A stretch of DNA of 64,000 nt, taken from Aquanectria penicillioides (Eukaryota > Ascomycota > Sordariomycetes > Hypocreales > Nectriaceae). Both the position numbers and the translations under genes were made by a program. Location: assembly GCA_003415625.1 (NCBI GenBank), contig PYIU01000001.1, positions 3,720,746 to 3,784,745 on the forward strand, in the 5' to 3' direction. Below the pieces are notes generated by a model. It saw nothing but the letters and a program-made list of their open reading frames with translations. It did no database searches and had not been told where the DNA came from. Shown here one piece after another: positions 1 through 11,172 of this stretch. Each line of letters opens with the position of its first letter. Positions within the stretch are counted from its first letter, which is position 1.

Positions 1-484
1 TATCAATGCGCTGTTGTCTCTGGCCAAGGAGCTTTTTGGTTACAGTAGCGGCCTCCAGGAAAATGTTTCCAACTGTCTTCTGGAAATGGGTAGCACTACC
101 GAATCCGAAGACGTCAAGGTCCCGAAAGGCTACGCCAGTAGTCTTCGGGGGTGTTCCCTCCGAAGTATCGACACGGATGTGGTAGAAGGCCTTTGCCCAC
201 TTTCTAGCATCAAATTCCGGGCTGGCAGGATTGAGCGGCCCCGTGGCGGGGACAGGGAAGAGAGTTCCAGGAGGGCCATGAGATCGGGTAGTCAGGCGCC
301 GAGCAAGCTCGACGACTTCCTCATTCATGCGGGATTCGGCGTCTTCGTGGGCATTTCCGTACCATTCTTTTCCAGGCGTGCAGATTGTAGATACAGAATC
401 AGAATTTGAGGAGGATTGAGCCTTAGCTCTCGACTTCTCAGGGGGTGAAGAGCCCCTGGGCTCTGCCTTGTTGTCAGATGGCAT
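1..484 (-). CDS. PDR-type (ABCG) multidrug ABC transporter, N-terminal part only
   Basis: Reading the minus strand from the ATG at 484, the frame stays open for 161 codons to the window edge, without an intron. The first ~50 residues are polar and Ser/Pro-rich. After them come the hallmarks of the PDR N-terminal domain (ABC_trans_N): FDARKW near residue 95, then FGFGS and QKTVGN near residues 130-142. The first nucleotide-binding domain would begin beyond the window. Full-length relatives have about 1,450-1,500 residues and export drugs and hydrophobic compounds across the plasma membrane. The gene is divergent from a Zn2Cys6 regulator 730 bp away, a common arrangement for a transporter and its own regulator; that link is inference. 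The family call is firm; the substrate is unknown. Confidence 0.86.
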   Translation of the reverse strand, partial: MPSDNKAEPRGSSPPEKSRAKAQSSSNSDSVSTICTPGKEWYGNAHEDAESRMNEEVVELARRLTTRSHGPPGTLFPVPATGPLNPASPEFDARKWAKAFYHIRVDTSEGTPPKTTGVAFRDLDVFGFGSATHFQKTVGNIFLEAATVTKKLLGQRQQRID

Positions 485-1213
485 GGTAAGCCTTGACAGG
501 GAACCGAAGGTGCCCAAAATGAAAGATGACGATGTATATGTTGTGTATTGTCTGGGAGATCCAAAATGTATTCAAGAGTGGTGGGAATCGGAGATCTTTA
601 AACTACCCTCCAAGTTTGGTCGGTGGCATCTACAGGGGACAATTACAAAACTAGCTGCCCCTGGCCTTATATATCCAGATGGTCCATTGCAAATTTCATC
701 AAACTGATCCACGTCCTCCTGCAAATACTGCCTATGCCAAGCGCCGGTACGTGCAACAATTACCGGGGTGCCAGGATTTTGGCTCCGAGTCCGAACCATG
801 AGTCCGGAGATGGTCTTGGAAAGGCGGACTTTGCCAAGACTTTGTGCACGAATATAAGTCCGAGGATCCAGAACACTCCACTTAATCATGGCGTCACCCG
901 GAATTTCGGACACACAGAAACCCGGAGTCCGGCCCTTGGCGCCACTCGTGGTGTTCCTAGCCTGTAACTTTGACTAAAAGGTGTGGTGGAGTTCCATGGA
1001 TCCCGCTTGTTTTGCTGGAGCTTGTTCCGAGTCGGGATATTCTGGGTGTTGAGTACAAGAACTGTCCGGACTCCCCCACAACCTTGTAGGGCCGAGAATG
1101 TGTTCGTTCTTGAATGTCCGCACATCCGCGATTCCTTCACGGATGCTCCCGAACACTTCAACACCCTTGAATTTGAGCCCGGAACTCCACATCGGCTTCA
1201 GCCATCAGTCGCC
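485..1213. promoter_or_regulatory. Shared divergent promoter with six AGTCCG/CGGACT elements
   Basis: Intergenic region between the ABC transporter start (484, minus) and the regulator start (1214, plus). AGTCCG occurs at 788-793, 801-806, 857-862 and 926-931, and its complement CGGACT at 825-830 and 1067-1072. Zn2Cys6 proteins recognise CGG/CCG triplets, so these are candidate binding sites for the adjacent regulator (inference). No convincing coding frame was found here. Confidence 0.55.
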
Positions 1214-3444
1214 ATGGAGCCAAGCCAATCATTGAACGCGCTCTCGGTACGTTTCAGGGAGTCATCGCCTTTCGCCACTTCCTGGCAGACCCTAGATCAA
1301 TTAAGACTGTCGATACTGGGGAAATATCAGCTAACATTGCGCTCTCTTTCTCCGGGTAGTGCAAAACTTGCAAGGTCAAAAAAGTGCGTCATTTGAGACA
1401 ACCGCCCCTCCACTTATTATCCCCGCCCCAATCAGATGAACATTCCCAACACCCAGGGCCTTGGCTAATGTCGTACTCGTGTTTAGATCCGCTGCACTCG
1501 GATTATGCCCAGCTGCGACCGATGTAGATCTCACGGCATCGAATGCAGTTATCCTGAGCGTGTCAAGCGGAAATCGCGAAAGGCGACGTATGCTCAATAC
1601 CCAAACCTCAAGCCACCATACACGTCAGCACTGAGTGAACCCAGTAGCTCCAACAGCCCACTATCGGCCATATTGGAGCGCTTGCAAAAAGTTGAAGAGC
1701 ATGTCCACAGTTTAAATTCGCCACGACATAACTCTACGCACTCACCCCATCATGAGCCGGATGACGGGTCATTTCGACAGACAAGCGACACACCACTTCA
1801 GCTTCGACTGTTGGATGCAGTCGCGGCAGTCACTCCCGAATCACCAGCGGCGCCAAGTACGTTAAGCACGACTATCGACACACCGCAAACATGCGAATCA
1901 AACCACTCTTCATCACGCCTTGATATCACCGCCATCCTTACAGATGCTGTCAGTCAGGTCCAAAAGCTACGGCTCCGAAATACCGCCAGATCTTCGGTAA
2001 CTGAAGGGATCAATATTCCCACTGAACTTGCCAAAGAATGGATTAACAGTACGAACGGTTTGCCATGGACGGCTTAAACTCTGTCGCTAATCAAAACATC
2101 ATATCTTAGGCTATTTTACTCATATGCACACAGATGCATTCCTCAGTCTTATTGATTGGAAATTGATCAAGATAATTCCTGATATCATAGATATGCCCCA
2201 TGTACATTTGGACGCGGCTATTATCGTTGTATACTACGGCATTCTTTATCACGGATGCTCCTTACCGGTGAGCATGACGAGCATTACCACTCATGCCAAG
2301 CATCTTCGTCAAGTCTACATATGCTGTCTGCGTTCGCTCCCCAACTGGCAACGAGAAGCAACGGGCACTACAACGGACTTTATGGCGGCCATATTTATGG
2401 TATGTGCAGCTAATTTCCGCCTACTGCTTTCCTCCTTCTCACTTAAACTGCACAGGCACGCGCGGCAGCCGAATGCTTCGACTACGATCTGAGCTGGAAA
2501 CTGTTTAAACAAGCGTGCGACTATGCGACTGCGCTCAACATGCATAACCTCGACGGTGGTGAAGGATCACCCTTCCTTACACAATCCAACGCCGATTCCG
2601 ATCGCAAGGGATTGTGGGAGCTGATCCAAATTGATCTATTTTTCCGATTGCTCTATAACCGACCACCGGGTCTGAGCACAAATATGAGCAATTGGCGTGT
2701 CAACCTACCGTGGCTATCACCCGACTCGCAACCAGATATCCACGCGGTACCGACTATGACATTCATCATCAGCTCGAGAATCACCCTGATCCTCTTTGAC
2801 TTTTTTCAATTAATCGAGGAGGGCACATATGACGAAAATATTCTTTCAAGGATTGAGCAGCTTTGCCTCCAGATCGAGGACTTATTTCTAGAAAAGCAAA
2901 TTGTGAGTTCGCAGTTCCATCAGTGTCGAAGTATACTAATGCGATGCAGGAGGATTGGGTTCAACAAGCAGAGGATAGGGACAACAGCATTCATTGGTGG
3001 ATGTTGATCGACATATACCTCACCGGAGCGACATCCATAATCTTCATGCTTCGAAAGTGCAACATCTTGGAGTCCAGCTCACCTAATCCAATCTCGTCTG
3101 ACAACGACGTACCAAGGTCACCTCTCGCCATTAGAGCCTCGCGTAACATCCTAGGCCTTATCTACCGTCTACTGGCCAAATGTCCCATCTCAGAGACCAT
3201 GTCGGTCATGTTTGGCCTGTTCCAGGCTGTCGTCGCGTACGGATGTCTGGCTAGCAATATCATCCGATCACAGAATCCCAGTGATCTGCTTCCCGACTTG
3301 GAATTACTAGAGAAGCTCGCCGAACGAATCACGTTCCTTTCCAAGTCGGAGAGGGACTTTACACCATTGGCACAAACTGTGCAAAGCATAAATGCCGAGG
3401 CACGAGCTGTAATCGAGCGAGACACATTTGATAGGAGGAGTTAG
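1214..3444 (+). CDS. Zn(II)2Cys6 fungal transcription factor with Fungal_trans domain
   Basis: Six exons by splice signals and phase: 1214-1246, 1360-1383, 1487-2048, 2110-2399, 2456-2902 and 2950-3444, giving about 616 residues. The zinc cluster is rebuilt across the first three exons (residues ~12-40) with spacing C-x2-C-x6-C-x6-C-x2-C-x6-C: CKTCKVKK, IRCTRI, then CDRCRSHGIEC. A basic linker and a low-complexity Ser/Thr/Pro region follow. The middle-homology (Fungal_trans) region has THMHTDAFLSLID, the YFDYDLSWKLF-like helix in exon 5, and a PPGLSTN segment. Such proteins act in the nucleus on paired CGG triplets. Its neighbour is a drug-efflux-type ABC transporter on the opposite strand, so it may control that gene. 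The start was chosen because it is the ATG that joins in phase to the first cysteine pair. Confidence 0.85.
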
Positions 3445-6167
3445 TCCTACGACAGTGGAGTATTGTCAATGAGTTATGGATCTAATAATCACGGTGGTAA
3501 TAATGAGAAAGCAGGCAAATAGATGGTAGACCGAGGACACACTCATGCCCTGCGAAATGATGACTACGCTAGAATAATGACACTATCAGGCCTTGGCATT
3601 CAGGTCACTTCCTTGCTGCACCTCTGGCAGATCTAGCTTTGACATGGTACTATCTATCCAATATAACCCACAAGAGCTAAACCAACAGCCGTGTCCATCT
3701 GCAACGCCAAGAAAGCCCATGCGTCAAGACGGGTTCCCATGTGATGGATTGAAGCCACGAGGCTCCAACTCGCTAAAATTAACTATAAGCTCAGCGCTAC
3801 GTCATCCACTATTCGGCCCCGTCGCGCACCACCAACAGTTCAACAACGGAGCGCGCGGCCACCGAAGAATGACGCCCGTCAAATTCGCTGTCGGCATTTG
3901 CGGGGCGGGCTCATCGAGATCTTCCGTCATACGCGTAGCATGCCAGTGCTAAAAAAAAATTTGGTCTTCAAACCCTCGCCAATGTCAACAAAGTCTGTGC
4001 AGGGTTCAGCATGAACATTAGCAATCAGCATCCCAAAGTCCGAAATAGCGATCCTAAAAGTCCGGGTCTAAAGCACTGTTACAAGACATCAATTCTCAGG
4101 CCGAATCCATCTTCAATGGTAGAAGGGGGACAAAAACTCGGGAAAGAAATAGACTTTAGAGAACAACAACACGACCCAGAGAAATGGATGTCTTGTGAGG
4201 GAAACGGAAAGAAAGAGAGGAAGTTGGAGAATGAATAAATAAATGTCTGAAAAACAATAAACTGGACTACATAGTCCGAAATAAAAGTGAATAAATATTA
4301 AGCCAACTTGATCAATCAAAAGCACCCAAAAGAAACATCAAAATCGGCCGAAAAAGTTGTGTATTGGGGAGGGATGCCGGTGCCGTTAGTGTGTGTGTAT
4401 AGGGTAAGTCGATCGAACTGTTGGACCACATGATTTTAAGCGACGCAAACCGCAAACATCCCGCCTACTGAAACTAATAGGCGAGATCTAGCAAGCAGCA
4501 AACATTATGCTGCTCATGGAAATGCTAAGCGAAGGATTAGCTGGTTCAAAAGATGTACGATAGCTTCCCATATTCGTGTAGAAAGCTACAAGGCATAGAG
4601 CATTGAATGAACGACCAAGCAAAAATGACTTCAACTACTCTATGCGAGCTAACTGATCAATTCTGTGATAAAGAGCAAGAACTAAAACAATAGACTATGG
4701 GAAACCATCGTACATCTTTTGAACCATTCAATCCTTCGCTTAGAATTTCCATGAGCAGCATAATGTTTGCTGCTTGCTAGATCTCGCCTATTAGTTTCAG
4801 TAGGCGGGATGTTTGCGGTTTGCGTCGCTTAAAATCATGTGGTCCAACACGAACTACGGCCGATGCACATGTCAAAACAAAAATCATGTACTATCCACAA
4901 GACAGCTCGCTGATTGTTCTCATCTTATCTGTCATATTCGCACAAAACTTCCTAACCGCCACAAGGAGTAGATTCTCCTCGTCTCTTAGGGGACAGCTTA
5001 ATCTACTATTTGTTGATATGAGTAACGCGTAAGTGTATAAATAAAAGCCTCCAGGGAATTTGAATACAGGACATCAAGGGCATCCAGTGCTCAACATAGC
5101 AAACAAGGACATGAATACGACACTTTGTCAAGGAGGTTACGTAGTAGCACCAGGGACAGACTGTCCAGTACGAAGTACATCTTTCCGACAAAAATTATGC
5201 ACTCGAGCAAATTTAATAGCTCCTGGGAATGGTCTGATTATTAACAGAGGTCTACTCCCAGCTTCCGGGTTGTTATAAAGCCAGAGTTAGATTCCTCACC
5301 GCGATCATCCTACGGTCATAGCCAAACTCAACCTCTCTAGTCTCCACGCATTAATTCAATCAGACACATCGGATAGTTCGTGTACGTTTCCGAAGACGGA
5401 TCACCATTGTTTTTCCATTTAATCGAAGTTCTAATGGATAAATTGGGTGAACTTGAAGGTTACGGTTAGAATATATCGAGGATGTTGGATTTTTCTTTGC
5501 AACCAGCCATCCAAATCCACCGCGTAACGTGCGGATACAATGTACCATCTCGGAAACATTCCGCGAGAGGCATCCCGAGATGCCCCTAGACCCAAGTGTA
5601 TGGACATCACTCTGCCGAAAAGTAAGGTTCAGGCAGTCAATCAGATCTTGGGGTGGGGCTTGATGTGTAGGCTGGCAAGCGCCTTGCCAGATTCAAAACA
5701 ACGCCCGCCGCGTCTCGTCGCCGAATTTGCCGAAAGTGGTATGCCCTGTCGGCCCGTTCACCAAGCTGACAAGAAGTCGATCCTCCAGCGCATTTTCCCA
5801 AAGCCGTCAGCTTATGGCTTGCAGGGTGAAATGCAGGACAGGGTCTAAATCCGGGTTACAACATGGTGACTTGATAAAACTCCAGTGTCTGGGCAGATTA
5901 AGTGATTACTGCAGTCTCTAATCCAACCCAAGAATGCAGAGTCTTCGCCCTAGTTTCATCCAAAAGGCAAATTCACCTAGCTCGTGACCAGCTCCATTGC
6001 TCGGCAAAAAATCCGACAACAGTTGATCTTTAGAGGTGGTACACTGCTCTGGCCATTCGTGCGGCATGCTGGAATATGTAATCATGAAAATACAGCTTAA
6101 GCAGCCAGAATTAACGCCGTGGAAGTTGGAGACTACCCACTAAGCTCCACAAGATTTTCCACTGATC
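3445..6167. other. Gene-free 2.7-kb spacer containing a foldback element
   Basis: No frame here shows domain motifs or a plausible exon chain on either strand. Contents: a 431-bp inverted-repeat element (4419-4849, listed separately), an A-rich stretch around 4180-4340, and three further AGTCCG motifs at 4037-4042, 4059-4064 and 4273-4278. The first and third extend to AGTCCGAAATA. A TATA-like TTATAAAG lies near 5272. Small frames around 5060-5280 and 5540-5920 were examined and not accepted as genes. Confidence 0.5.
4419..4849. mobile_element. MITE/foldback-type DNA element with ~155-bp inverted arms
   Basis: The left arm, about 4419-4573, is repeated in reverse complement as the right arm, about 4695-4849. 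By eye the arms differ at fewer than ten positions over ~155 bp. Both termini read TGTTGGACCACATG inward. The 5-bp sequence CGAAC flanks the element on both sides (4414-4418 and 4850-4854), as expected for a target-site duplication. The ~120-bp loop holds no coding frame, so the element is non-autonomous. I cannot assign a transposase superfamily from the termini alone. The high arm identity suggests a recent insertion or arm homogenisation. Confidence 0.85.
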
Positions 6168-7495
6168 TCATACTTTGTCTTGCACAATCTTCACCTGAGG
6201 CCCCTCAATCTTCTTCACTTTGCGTCCCTCCCACCACGACATCAGACCTGCGAACATGGCAACGCCACAACCTAAAGCGATAAAAGTCCCCGTAGCCCAC
6301 CCCTGATCCTATTTGTTAGCCTATAATAATGGTTTGCTTCTCAATTCACTCACGGGTCTATTAATACGATTGTATTTCCACATATAGTAGCACAGGACAG
6401 CTTGAAGTATTGTGTTTAGAACCATCATCCAGATGGTAAAGGACAGTTTCCAAAGAGGGGTTGGGGGTGCCCTCTCGCCAGTGAAGGTCTCTGTTTGCAT
6501 GGTGCTCGGCTTCGTTGCGGTTACGATCTCAGTTCCCTCCTGGTCACGCCAGGATGGTGGTGGGCGAAACCAAGATTCGTTCTGCTTAGCCAGCTTCCCC
6601 ATTGCCTTCCGATTCTTGAAGTGTACAGCGGCGATGAACAGAAAGAGGTCTCGAAAGCGCCAAGGTGCAAGACCAAATCCAGTTACACAGAACAGAGCAT
6701 TGAGGATCTGACTGTCAATCTCTATCCATTTCTTGCGAGGCGAGCTATCGTCGTCGGCACTAGGGTGATTCATAGCCGGGGCAGCCTTGAGTAGGAGGAA
6801 GAAAAGCATGGCCTGGATGTGTCAGTCATGAGGTAATGATGTCAGAGCAAGTGTGAAACCTTACTCCCCAAGCCTATCACCATTCGTCAGCACTGGATTC
6901 AATCCAAATTGATAATAATTTGACTTACAACAATGTTTAAGAAATAGATTGTAAAAAGGAAGCCCATCGGCGTTTTGAAGAACTTCCAGAAAGCTTTCAA
7001 ACCATGCATAATCGTCGGTCCCCATTTCTCTTTCACATCGCCCTTGTGACGTTCATAAAGGCTTCGTCGTCGTTCCCGGAGATGACGATGCCTATCGAGG
7101 ACACTCCAGTGCATGTGGTGGTTCTCCCATTCTGACAGTCCGCCATTTGTCATATGATGTCTCGCTTCCCCTGGCCTCTCGACCTCCTCCTCGATCTGTT
7201 CATCAATAAAGATGGTAGTATTAAAGACTGGACGTTTCGTGTTAGATCTAGCCAAGGCCAACTCCCCGTCTGATTCCTGGATGGCGATACGGGCCGAGTG
7301 GCCTTGAGCATTGAAAGTGATATTCGAACCACCTGATTCAGAGTCCCGGAGCTCTTTGAGGTTTGGGGCTTGAGCAATGGCTGTCCCAGCAGCCTGCCAC
7401 ATGCCCAGTTGAGGGTTTGCATTGATGACAGTGATGGAGGCACCACGGACCCGTCCAACGAGGCCATTGTCGCTGGGGGATGTTGGCCTGACCAT
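6168..7495 (-). CDS. DUF2985-family integral membrane protein
   Basis: Four exons on the minus strand: 7495-6929, a 9-nt microexon 6873-6865, 6812-6354 and 6302-6168; about 389 residues. The microexon encodes Ala-Trp-Gly and joins LNIV to AMLFF in phase, matching the Trp-containing helix I recall for this family. The N-terminal half is soluble, with an acidic stretch (EQIEEEVE) and a His/Arg-rich segment. The second half has hydrophobic segments around FLFTIYFLNIV, an ALFCVTGFGLAPW helix, FTIWMMVLNTILQ and FIALGCGVAMFAG. The conserved SWWEGRKVKK follows the last one. The family is fungal and of unknown function. The gene is divergent from the glycosyltransferase gene at 7988, sharing about 490 bp. 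Confidence 0.8.
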
Positions 7496-7987
7496 GGTTG
7501 CGATTAAAATTCATTGATCCAAGGCCCAATGATCTGGCAACTGCCGGAAGGGCAATATATAGGAATTGGTGCCATGGGCTTTCTGATGATACGCTCGGCA
7601 CGTTAAATCCGGCGCGGCCAACCACGCTTACTCACGTCCTAATTGGGAAATTGGGAAATATCCGAGCTACCCTTGATGCAACCGCCGCTAGAGGTTTTCT
7701 GCATAAGCGGCCGATCCATTTTAAGAGGCGTCCAGTAGTGTGGTGTCAAAGCCTAATATTTTCAAAAAGACGGTCATTCAGCAGAGATAGACGCGGCCTG
7801 ATCATTGAGCCGGTCCACTGCCACCGGCGTTAGTAACAACGTGCATAATAACTCGGCTTCAAGTATAAATCGCGGAAAGCGGACAAAACTCAATGCATCT
7901 CCTGATTAGAGCAAAATATGTCTTCCCTTGGCTTCTTGGCAGGGTGAATTACACGCCGTCTTTTATCACTTGAAGTTCTGCATTCGA
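7496..7987. promoter_or_regulatory. Divergent promoter, DUF2985 gene / glycosyltransferase gene
   Basis: A TATA-like GTATAAAT lies at about 7863-7870, upstream of an ATG at 7918. From that ATG a nine-codon frame ends at 7947, ahead of the chosen glycosyltransferase start at 7988. It is either a short upstream ORF or, with an intron from 7944 to about 7995, a small first exon. No other coding signal was seen. Confidence 0.4.
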
Positions 7988-10814
7988 ATGGAGAGCATGG
8001 CACCCAGCGGCATCAAGTCCAATGGGCTTGGCCATATCGTCTTAGATGATGCTAACGGAAAAAATGCTCCCTCTGGCAACGTCAACAGTGATGGCCGCGT
8101 CAATGTCCAATTCCACGACTGCCCGCAAATGCTTGCAGCATGGTGCAAGGAATTTCACGGCAAGTTTGAAGGACATGATGATTCGGAAGAGCGAATGAAG
8201 CGACCGAGATCCTGCAGCGTTGCGTTTCCTCTAGCCGACAAGTCGACAAACAACCCGCGCCTCAATATTGCTATCCACATTGTCGGCTCTCGCGGCGATA
8301 TCCAGCCATTCATCCCTATCGCCCAACTGCTATCGAGACCGCCTTTCAACCACCGTGTCCGTATTTGCACACACCCTATTTTCAAAGACTTCGTTGAGGG
8401 TCAGGGTATCGAGTTTTTCAGCATTGGTGGCGATCCCGAGGCCCTAATGGCATATATGGTCAAGAATCCTGGCCTCCTTCCGAACCGTGAGAGTGTCAAG
8501 GCCGGTGATGTTGGCAAGAGGCGCAAGGAGATGTGGGAGATCATGAACGGTGCTTGGCGGAGTTGTATTGAGGCTGGCAATGGGATGGGTGACCCGATGA
8601 CCGCAGCGAATGTGCACTCGGCGAAGGATCTTTTCCTTGCCGATGCCATTATTGCAAATCCTCCTTCAATGGCCCACATCCATTGTGCCGAGAAGTTGGG
8701 TATTCCGTTGCATATGGTTTTTACTATGCCATGGTCCCCAACGGAAACATTCTCCCATCCCCTAGCCGCTATGCATTACGGTGATGCAGATGCCGCCATC
8801 GCAAACTATCTCTCCTTTATGATGCTAGAGCTTTTGACTTGGCAAGGGTAAGTTCTACTTGGCGTCTTGTATGTACTCTCTCAGCTACTAATAAGTGACT
8901 CCCTTAGGCTCGGCGACCTGATCAATAAGCTACGTACTCAGGTGCTCCGCCTCGACTCGATCAGCCCAATGTGGGGTTACCAGCTCCTCCCTAGGCTCTG
9001 CGTACCATACAGTTATCTGTGGTCTCAATCCTTAATCCCAAAGCCGCCAGATTGGGCTTCCCACATCAACATCACTGGCTTCTCCTTTCTACCTTTGGCA
9101 AATTCATACACACCGCCTCCCGATTTTGTCGCTTTCCTGGAGAGAGGAGACGCCCCTGTGTACATTGGATTTGGATCTATCATCGTTGATGACCCAAGGG
9201 GTCTTACAGATCTGATTTTTAATGCTGTCAAGTTGGCTGGCGTTCGCGCCATTGTGTCCCAGGGCTGGGGCCAGATGGGAGGGAGCAATGTTCCCGACAG
9301 TATCTACCTAATTGGCAACTGCCCACATGATTGGCTATTCAAGCGTGTATCTGCCGTGATCCATCATGGTGGCGCTGGCACAACAGCGGCTGGTATTGCT
9401 GCTAGTCGGCCCACTGTGGTTGTCCCCTTCTTCGGCGATCAGCCATTTTGGGGTCAAATGATAGCACGAGCCGGTGCCGGCCCCGTGCCAGTGCCTTTCA
9501 AGGAGATGACAGCAGAAACATTAGCAATGAGCATCTTGTTTGCTCTAAAGCCGGAGGTTCAGGACGCCGCATACAAGATGGCCCAGACAATCTCCGAGGA
9601 AAACGGGGCAGGTGATGCAGCTGCAGACTTCCTAGATCGACTGGGAATAGATGAACTCCGGTGTGACTTATGCCCGGATAGGCTGGCCGTCTGGCGCCAT
9701 AAGTCGACCGGTGTCCGCCTAAGCAACTTTGCTGTGTCTTGTCTCATCGACCAAAACCTGGTTCGGCCGAATGACACAAAGCTCATTCAACATAAGCACT
9801 GGTATGTCAATGAAGGAGCTGAGCATCCAATCATCGGCGCCATAGCTGCGGTTTCGGGGTTCTTCACAGGCGTGGGTACGGCGGCGAGCGACTATTCCGC
9901 TCACTTGAAATCGCGACGCAAACCGACAGCACCTGTGGACGAGCCAACAACTGAACAGTCTGCGTCTGTGACAAATACCACTGCAGATGAAGAAACAATT
10001 ACTGAATCCAAAAGCCAGAGCCAGGCTCATGATGGTTTTCTCAAAGACATGGACAACAATCCGCTGACGCCTGTGGAGATGGAAACGGTGGCTTATAAAA
10101 TGGCTACCAAGTCTCTCAATACCGCCGACCCCAATGTTGCCAGGATTCAAAGAGCGCCCACAACTCTTGAAAAGCGCAAGTCCGCTTGGAAAATGCAAGA
10201 GCAAGGTCAAAACGGTCGTGTTTACTACGTCACACGAGCTACTGGCCGGTTTGCTGTGGATGTCGCCAAAGCAGGTCTCAAGACGCCTGTTGCGTTCTTC
10301 TACAACATTGCCAACGGCTTCCACAACTATCCATCTTACAGCTTTGGCGCAACGGAGGTACGACGGCGGGATGAGATTACCGGGCTGGGAAGTGGCGTTC
10401 GAACGGCAGGAAAGGAGTTTGTACTTGGGCTCTGGGATGCGTTCAGTAGCATTGTGGTGATGCCATACGAAGGTGCCAGAACCGAGGGCGCAAAGGGGCT
10501 TGGCAAAGGCATTGTGCGTGCTGGTAGAGGATTCTTTTACAACATTGGAGCCTGTGAGTTTTCCCGCTGTCCAGATTTACATGCGGGGTCGACACTAACA
10601 AAATGCCACAGCTGTTTTTGGTCTCCCAGGCTACACCCTCAAAGGCGTGGAGAAGGAGATGTCGAAGCACCAGCTTACCAAGCTAAAGGCTGAGATTATG
10701 TTGATCAGATTGAGACAGGGCATAGAAGAGTTTCGATGGGCCACGACAGAGGAGAGGGAGGCAGTGGTGAACAGGTGGAAATCGAGGACGGTTGTGCGGG
10801 AACGAACCAGTTAA
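7988..10814 (+). CDS. GT28/UGT80-like sterol glucosyltransferase-type protein with C-terminal extension
   Basis: Three exons, 7988-8847, 8908-10553 and 10612-10814, give about 902 residues. The N-terminal GT28 half has the nucleotide-binding loop GSRGDIQP near residues 100-107. The C-terminal GT half carries the sugar-nucleotide signature HHGGAGTTAAG near 439 and PFFGDQPFWG downstream. UGT80-type enzymes transfer glucose from UDP-glucose to sterol 3-hydroxyls. The PH and GRAM domains of yeast Atg26 are absent here, so the acceptor is uncertain. After ~600 a Thr/Ser-rich linker leads to a Gly-rich tail (~785-880, e.g. MPYEGARTEGAKGLGKGI). That tail resembles repeats near the C-terminus of VPS13/ATG2-type lipid-transfer proteins (inference from pattern only). 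Start: first in-frame ATG; an alternative lies at 7918 with an extra intron. Confidence 0.85.
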
Positions 10815-11172
10815 TACACATGTAGTAGAGATGTTCCTTTCGGAGAAATTCATTTGTACTTCATCACACGTTATAACCACACGCTGGCCACTAATTTAGA
10901 CTTAAATTTTAACTCAAATCGGGTTTACGGATGCACCTGAGTGTCTCTTTGTAACAAGACGCTGACCGTATGATATGTCCAAATTCTCCAGTGTTGCTTC
11001 ACGGCCCATTATTATGGTCATGTCTACCTGGTCTTAGGTGTCACTGCTAGTCGAAGAAAAAAAGTTGCACACAGACAGCAGCGATGATGAGGCGCAGAAA
11101 TCTGTCTCATAGAGCAATACTTTTCCACTACTCTTGGACCAACAAAGCTAGCCAACAAATCGATCGTTTAGT
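10815..11172. other. Intergenic spacer between convergent genes
   Basis: Space between the 3' ends of the glycosyltransferase (plus) and NAA25 (minus) genes. It should carry both polyadenylation regions. I see no further feature. Confidence 0.5.

Noticed and set aside
572..913. 113-codon minus-strand frame upstream of the PDR transporter
   Set aside because: No domain motif, and it overlaps the motif-rich divergent promoter. An extra upstream exon of the transporter is unlikely because the family N-terminus starts well from 484.
3593..3952. 119-codon frame after the Zn2Cys6 regulator
   Set aside because: No recognisable motif, no good start context and no linked exons.
5540..5921. Two overlapping small frames (102 and 64 codons)
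   Set aside because: No family motif, no splice partners, and they overlap each other in different frames. Possibly a remnant, but nothing supports it.
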